From the NCBI RefSeq assembly GCF_000004195.4, contig NC_030678.2, forward strand, positions 35,755,701 to 35,819,700: a DNA stretch of 64,000 nucleotides, in the 5' to 3' direction. Below are positions 58,210 to 64,000 of the stretch, piece after piece. The stretch is from Xenopus tropicalis (Eukaryota > Chordata > Amphibia > Anura > Pipidae). Both the position numbers and the translations under genes were made by a program. The notes under the pieces are model-generated. The model had not been told where the DNA came from, made no database searches, and saw nothing but the letters and a program-made list of their open reading frames with translations. Every line of letters begins with the position of its first letter. The stretch's first letter is position 1.

Positions 58210-58744
58210 CTTCAGTACAAACAGTAAAAGTAGTAGGCCATAAAACAGTGCCTTTTAGACTTTATTAAGTTACATTTGAACAATAAATCCAGTGCTCCTG
58301 CTGGTGTGCCCTTGGTGTCCCAGTCTGACACTGATGCCACGTTCCCATATCCTACACCCCAAATTTACAAACAGACAAGTGCTGGGGTGGAAAGGTTGCA
58401 GCTTTGACTTATTAACACTGTGCAATAGAATAACATAACAAAGATTATCCTAAACCAAAGAAACTGTGTATCTTTATCATTTCAGAATAGCATTATGAAC
58501 ATGTGTACATCTATTAGCCACTGAAAGCTGCATCTAATGACAGTTACAATGGTTTACTGCACCTAACTTTAGCGCCTTGAACACCTACTGTGCCTCCTTG
58601 TCTAGGACCAATTCCTCATAAACCCATGTGTACCCTAACATTATTCCCCTTGGTATCAAGTATGGCAGCTGCATCATACCACCATGCTGTAAATGGTTTT
58701 CTCCTACACTCTTTACTTTCACTTTTTCCCTCCACTTATAACAG
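58210..58744. other. Unique DNA between candidate exons
   Basis: Contains the acceptor tract of each neighbouring candidate. No repeat recognised. Confidence 0.35.
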
Positions 58745-58793
58745 TTGCCAGGAAGCCATGATGCTGCTGGTTCACCCCTCACCTTTGCAGAAG
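58745..58793 (+). CDS. Candidate 49-nt internal exon, plus strand
   Basis: A textbook acceptor (tttttccctccacttataacag region ending at 58744) and a consensus donor (gcagaag|gtaagag) enclose 49 nt. Two frames are open (LPGSHDAAGSPLTFAE or CQEAMMLLVHPSPLQK). A 49-nt open stretch is weak evidence alone, so the case rests on the paired splice sites. It lies on the opposite strand to the candidate at 57980-58209, so at least one may be false or two genes overlap. Confidence 0.3.
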
Positions 58794-59230
58794 GTAAGAG
58801 AATCCATCCCTTCCTTTTCTATTTTCCTACCCAAACTTCAAAACTCACAAACCACATACACTTTTCTGATGGTCCAATACATCACTCACGCCTGCCCCCC
58901 TCTGCTCCACCTGTCCCAGGCTTACTTCTTAGCTCCTCTTTCTTGTTGATGAGTGACTGGGATGATGAAGCTCCAATCTGTCAATGCAGTAGTTCTGTAT
59001 TCAGCACAGAACTCAGTTGTCTCTTGGTAGAAAGCCTAATGATTACTGTCTGAAAAGATATTTGCTGTGTGACATGTGACAGACAAAGATGGCATGGAAT
59101 TTGGCCTCCCTTTCATGTGTTAACACGTTATATTTTACGGTGGCCACGTGTCTGAGTACTCAAGCATGTCATATAGAACACTGCACAGTGTGCACGGTTA
59201 TGGACCATCAATGTTTTCATTTTCATACAT
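58794..59230. other. Unique DNA, no gene seen
   Basis: No recognised repeat or exon. Confidence 0.4.
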
Positions 59231-59640
59231 TTAAAGAGGCACTGTACACCTGTATTATTGTTCAAAAACATGTGCACAATAAATAGGACTTGTTTGAAAT
59301 ATGTATTTGGTTTATTTTAATTAAAAATCCTATTCGTTTGCTATTTCATGTTTTTTTTTTGTTATTCCCTGAACTGCCCTTGATCCCCTGCACTCCTCCT
59401 AATCAGGGTAATAATGAGTTCTGTATAAACAAACTTTTCCTTCCCTAAGACAGAGCCATTCATTTTAGAGAGGTCTTATCCTTGGACTGTTATTTGTTTT
59501 ACTTCCTTTGGCTAAATAAGTAACGTGATATAACCAGGAAGTGGCTTTTTCTTCTCTTCAAACAGGTTTTATTTATTATAGAAACATAATCACAATGGCT
59601 GAATTGCAGAGATCCACATATATGCAGTAAAGTCACTTTT
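59231..59640. mobile_element. T2/Kolobok-like element (subfamily 2, right end lost)
   Basis: ttaaagaggcactgtacacc matches the inverse of the right terminus at 28775, and acaataaataggacttg follows as in that copy. The end coordinate is approximate. Confidence 0.6.
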
Positions 59641-60803
59641 GCAAGCAGATGGCAATTATGAGGTAGCTGCTGTCAAACATACCCATGTCTTATCATGTTT
59701 CTAACAGCACCCCCTAACCATATATGTCAGTTGCATACATGGCAAGGTAAACCTTATTGGGCCTAACCTGACATGTATAGTATCTCATCACTACAGGTTT
59801 CCTGACCAAACATAGGAAAGTCCTTCAAAGGTCACACTTTGGATTAGTTGGTGCCACTTAATTCACTTACCCCAAAGGGTTGAATGTTCTCTCTCAGTAA
59901 TTGTTCCCCTAGGTTTGATACTTACCCAAGGTTATCTCATACAAGTAAGAAGATATCTGAAATGGCATGGTATGAAATGCTCCACCAGGGAAGTCCAAAA
60001 GATAGGAGTGGTGTTTCAGAAAGCAAAATACTAGGATCTTAGTATGGATATAAATATTATTCAAAGATGCCAGTGGAGTCCCTGAGCAGGATATAAACTA
60101 ATTTGAGATCCAGACCACAGTCCTCCATGTTTTAAGGTGGCCACTGGGTCTATACTGTGTAAGTGTCTCTCTCAGAAACAGCCTAAATAATTCTGAAAAG
60201 AATGTTATAAAATTGGTATTATGACTAAGTTGTGCCTAATGTATTGTAAAATGTATAGATTTTTATCTGTGTTTAGCCAGCACTCCAAATGTAACTAAAA
60301 CAGTACCTTACTGAGGTATGTCTGTAATGTGATGTTGGAATAGAAATCTATGAATGGATCTCTGTGACAATATGCAAGCCTGTTTGTAAGCCACAATATT
60401 TTTGTGTATGAAGATGTTTATGCAGATTTACACAAGGCCTTGTAACTTTGCACAATAGATATAGATGTTTATCTTAATCAGAAAGGAAGGGACCAAAGAC
60501 AGAAATGTGTGTTACTAGATAAAAAAGACCTTGGGCTGATCAGTAAATACGAGAATGAACTTAGAAATCAAGCTATTAAGCAGCGTAAAAACAGGATGTG
60601 TTTCACAAGGCTGAAAATAACGATTAGCCTCAGAATGCAGTCTCTGTTATGTACCCGCCTGTAAGCACTGAGAGGCCAAAGCCAAAACATATAAACATGA
60701 TATAAACTGTGTCCTTATACAAGTCAGCATCAGTGCATGCAATAGATTTCCATTCTTACTGTAAAGATGCTTTAAATAAAAGGTCCCCTGATATTCCATA
60801 AAG
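59641..60803. other. Unique DNA, no gene seen
   Basis: No recognised repeat or exon. Confidence 0.4.
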
Positions 60804-60906
60804 TAAGCAGATAGATACCTAGATTGATAGATGATAGATAGATAGATAGATAGATATATAGATAGATACCTAGATAGATAGATATATAGATAGATAGATA
60901 GATACC

Positions 60907-60987
<81 letters not shown>

Positions 60988-61096
60988 GATAGATACCTAA
61001 ATAGATAGATGATAGATAGATAGATACCTAGATAGATAGATAGATGACAGATAGATAGATAGATAGATAGATACCTAGATAGATAGATAGATAGAT

Positions 61097-61140
<44 letters not shown>

Positions 61141-61159
61141 CCTAGATAGATAGATAGAT

Positions 61160-61203
<44 letters not shown>

Positions 61204-61205
61204 CC

Positions 61206-61250
<45 letters not shown>
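60804..61250. repeat. (GATA)n compound microsatellite
   Basis: Long gata/tagata runs broken at intervals by gatacctagatag and gatgatagatag. A shorter gata/caga tract lies at 61405-61480. The reverse frame of repeated YLSI is a translation artefact. Confidence 0.97.
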
Positions 61251-61816
61251 TGGTACACTGGCGAAAGTACACTTCTCTGCCCCCACCCTGCAAAAAAATA
61301 TTGAGGGCTCACACAAGAGCCCTTGGGGTGGGGGGATGTCTGTATAGCAAACCAATGGCCAGCCCCCCTTCCTTCTGCAGGGTTTGCTTCCTCTATCGTT
61401 ACATCAATGGATAGATAGAAGATAGATAGGCAGACAGACAGACAGACAGAAGCAAGATAGGTAGTTGATAAGTAGATAATTATACTTACACAGCATACAT
61501 ATGGCAGATGGCATAGATATCTTTGGCAGGATAACACTGTAAAAACAAATATCTGCTCAGACTCCATATGTACAGCTACTCAAACTAACCTGGTGTTGCT
61601 TTAAAAAGCACTGGAGATAAAATAGTTAATCTTCCAAACAAGCTGAAAAATACCTCTATAACAACTTTAAATATTTTAAGTATTTAAAACATCCTACCTG
61701 GATCTGATTCCGAGACATGAACTTATCAGTGCAAAATCTTTGCTACGAGCAGACAGTTGGGATCCTAGTTACTAAATTACCCTACAAAGAGTGTTACCTT
61801 GGTAATGTAATAAAAG
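61251..61816. other. Unique DNA with a second short GATA/CAGA tract
   Basis: 61405-61480 is the tract. No gene. Confidence 0.4.
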
Positions 61817-62727
61817 GTGTAACTTTTGTGCACTTAGTAAATAGGTGCACTACCTGCTAATTACCTGTTGGCTTCAGACCTGCTTACTTGGGGAACAGCA
61901 TTCCTTTATACTTTGCTGCTCACCAGGATTGGATAGAATGAACTAAACTCCTCTGGACTTGATACTGTACGCAGTTGTTCCAGCTCTGAACCTGCCCTCA
62001 CTGGTAGTCCTTACCAGGCAGTGTCTCCAGATATGAGAGACAGATGATGATGTTTAACCAGTGGATTGTTTTTGTACAGATGTATAGACAGAAGGTTGTA
62101 CAGGAGCAATAGACAGTCAGGGTACACTCCCTCTTCCTTAAGAGACCCTCTCTCCACGAGATATTAGCAGTACTACACGCCAGATGATTCCCTTTAGGGG
62201 TTCCCTCCGGTACTTCTCGCCAGAAGCCCCTCTCTAGGGCACTTCCCGGTACTTCTCGCCAAGCGGACACCCCCTCAGCAGACCTCACCCCGGTACTTCC
62301 ACTTAGATATCCCTGGATTAGGCAAATCTCCTACACTTAGCACTTTATACCCTGACTCCAGCTATGAATGCTGGTGGATCTTAATCCATTAAACCTCCTG
62401 TCGGGGCCACGCTGCCCAACTAGATAACCTGTCTCCCACTCCTAGAGTGGTCTATAACAACTCTCTAACTGTCTAATGCTGACCTGTGGTGTACCTCTTA
62501 TCCAAGAGGGGTCCCAGGCTGAAAGACCTGCAGGCACATGGCTGCACAGCCTTATATACTGTGTGCACCCTGTGGCCTAACTATTGAACTGCAGGGAAGC
62601 TGACTCCCTGTTAACCCTTATAGTGCCAACCACCCAAGGTGTTCCACTACTAAAGTGTTACCCTCCCTGGGGCCTATCCTGGGGGCAACCACCCTAGGGG
62701 ACCCATTTTCTGGGGAACCCTACACTT
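61817..62727 (-). mobile_element. LTR-like block (unclassified)
   Basis: On the minus strand it would begin TGTAGGGTTCCCCAGAAAAT (from 62727), with a TATATAA motif about 175 bp in (cagtatataaggctg), as in a retroviral-type LTR. Three spaced copies of ggtacttctcgcca-type words lie at 62208-62300. acttttg occurs just outside both ends (about 61816, 62728), but the element does not end cleanly in TG...CA. No gag-pol coding is present. Confidence 0.3.
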
Positions 62728-62959
62728 TTGCTACTTTTTAGTAACCCATAGCAAGAGTAGGTAGCATTTAATGGCCGCCTGGTTGAAAGCAAACATCTGA
62801 TTACTCTGTGTTATATTTACTCTTTTATTAGATTATCCTGTTCATAAAGATGATGATGACAAAAAGGGAAAAGCTTCTTCCTACCATAACCTGCAATTAA
62901 AGAAATTTATTTAGTTCTGTTCCTCTAATCTAAAGGGGTGACCTCTGGTGCGCTAGTTG

Positions 62960-63630
62960 TTTTTATGGAAAAAAAAAAACCTCCCCTATCTGCCTATAAT
63001 CCCCTCTAATGTAATTGTACAGAGTAATCATGTCCCCTCGCAAGCGCCTCTTTTCCAGAGAAAACAACCCCAACCTCGACAGTCTAACCTCATAGTTTAA
63101 ATCTTCCATCCGCTTTACCAGTTTAGTTGCAGTCTCTGCACTCTCTCCAGCTCATTAATATCCCTCTTAAGGACTGGAGCCCAAAACCGCACTGCATACT
63201 CAAGGTGAGGCCTTACCAGGGACCTATAAAGAGGCAAAACTATGTTTTCATCCCTTGACTCAATTCCCTTGTTTATGCAAGACTATATTTGCTTTCCATT
63301 CTGCTGCCCAGTTTTCCAAATTAAACAAATCGCTCTGCAAAGCAGCAGCATCCTGCATGGAACTTATAGTTTTGCACAATTTAGTGCCGTCAGCAAAAAT
63401 AGAAACAGTACTGTCTATGCCCACCTCCAGGTCATTAATAAACAAGATAAAAAGCAAAGGACCAAGGACTGACCCCTGCGGTACTCCACTAACCACACTG
63501 GTCCAATTAGAAAATGTTCCATTTACCACCACTCTTTGTACTCTATCCTTCAGCCAGTTCTCTATCCAATTACAAATATTATGTTCCAGGCCAATATTCC
63601 TCAATTTTATCATTAACTTTCTGTGGGTCA
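62960..63630 (-). pseudogene. CR1/L2-type LINE ORF2 remnant (reverse transcriptase)
   Basis: Read on the minus strand from 63629, the frame gives a reverse-transcriptase segment with GVPQGSVLGPLLFILFINDL followed by IFADGTKL. The normal catalytic motif is FADD, so the second aspartate has become glycine (GGC near 63387). The frame then passes WAAEWKANIVL and hits a stop. In another frame the C-terminal part continues, with LVRPHLEYAVRFWAPVLKRD, then [12 protein letters not shown] and [13 protein letters not shown]. The roughly 100 residues normally between these blocks are missing, so an internal deletion joined them. The 5' side is truncated just before KLMIKLRNIGL, where a GC-rich hAT fragment begins. 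No endonuclease domain is present, so it is inactive. Confidence 0.85.
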
Positions 63631-63631
63631 T

Positions 63632-63758
63632 ACAGGGGTGGGGGCCCTGTGGGGAGGTGTGTGAAGGCCGCGGCGGGGGCCATTGGGGGATGCAGGGTCC
63701 ATTGGGGTTTTTGAGGTAGAAACCCCGATGGACCCCGCACCCCCCAGTCCGACCCTGC
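63632..63758 (+). mobile_element. GC-rich hAT-like fragment (relative of 29611)
   Basis: caggggtgggggccctgtgg to cagtccgaccctg shares its right end with the element at 29611-29892. The left part is deleted. It abuts the LINE remnant. Confidence 0.6.
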
Positions 63759-63828
63759 ACAGTGTCCTTAAGCCTGACTAATAGAAGTGACTTGACTGTG
63801 ACATTAGCAGGAATTCAGTTTGGCATTA

Positions 63829-64000
63829 TACAGGTATGGTATTTGTTATCTGGAAACATGATATCCAGAAAGTTCCAAATTACAGAAAGGCCATCTCCCA
63901 TAGACTCTATTATCTTATTTTTTGAGCCCAATAATGAATCCTTATTTAAGGCATAAAAGTCCTATTGAGTTTATGTAATGTTTAAATGATTTTTCAGCAG
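63829..64000 (+). mobile_element. TA-flanked palindromic element, family D (cut by window end)
   Basis: tacaggtatggtatttgtta then tctggaaacatgatatccag and the family interior. The right end is outside the window. Confidence 0.82.

Noticed and set aside
60906..61355. 149-codon frame of repeated YLSI on the minus strand
   Set aside because: Direct translation of the GATA microsatellite.
1..64000. tRNA, rRNA, snRNA, viral or prokaryotic operon genes
   Set aside because: I looked for cloverleaf, A/B-box and conserved rRNA words and for tightly spaced collinear frames; none was convincing.

Overview
The window looks like non-coding vertebrate DNA from a clawed frog (Xenopus; I cannot separate X. 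tropicalis from X. laevis by eye). It is AT-rich, has no long open reading frames or operon-like spacing, and is packed with small non-autonomous DNA transposons of kinds familiar from frog genomes. These include hAT-like elements with 8-bp target duplications, TTAA-flanked T2/Kolobok-like elements, TA-flanked palindromic elements and TWA-flanked Harbinger-like hairpins. Fragments of CR1/L2-type LINEs and a SPIN-like hAT element fit the same reading. It is best seen as intronic and/or intergenic sequence.

Coding content is sparse and exon-sized. The best-supported pieces are two minus-strand exons. One is at 11863-11974 (112 nt, canonical splice sites, one open frame). The other is at 1927-2183 (very strong acceptor, ends in a stop). 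They probably belong to one minus-strand gene whose last exon is near position 2000. A 17-bp exact tandem duplication inside that exon shifts its frame. Weaker splice-bounded candidates lie at 14416-14492, 43648-43726 and 57980-58209 on the minus strand (the last encodes a membrane segment), and at 7062-7283 (signal-peptide-like), 22500-22566, 48207-48425 and 58745-58793 on the plus strand. I recognise none of these proteins, so no gene symbols are given.

Layout. 1-5 kb: tail of a repeat, a hAT copy, the terminal exon, a local duplication and GC-rich hAT elements. 5-10 kb: mostly unique, with small hairpin elements and the signal-peptide-like ORF. 10-16 kb: nested elements, exon at 11.9 kb, a full T2 element back to back with a hAT and a Harbinger hairpin. 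16-28 kb: isolated hAT copies, a (TA)n tract, long unique stretches. 28-34 kb: a nested hAT complex, two more hAT copies and a 41-bp minisatellite grown from a LINE 3' end. 35-43 kb: palindromic TA-flanked elements and a hAT with an internal VNTR. 43-50 kb: tandem duplication, a SPIN-like element, LINE tail, T2 element. 50-60 kb: largely unique, with one hAT-in-hAT nest. 60-64 kb: a GATA microsatellite, an LTR-like block and a damaged LINE ORF2. No rRNA, tRNA, CRISPR, prokaryotic operon or complete gene was seen.
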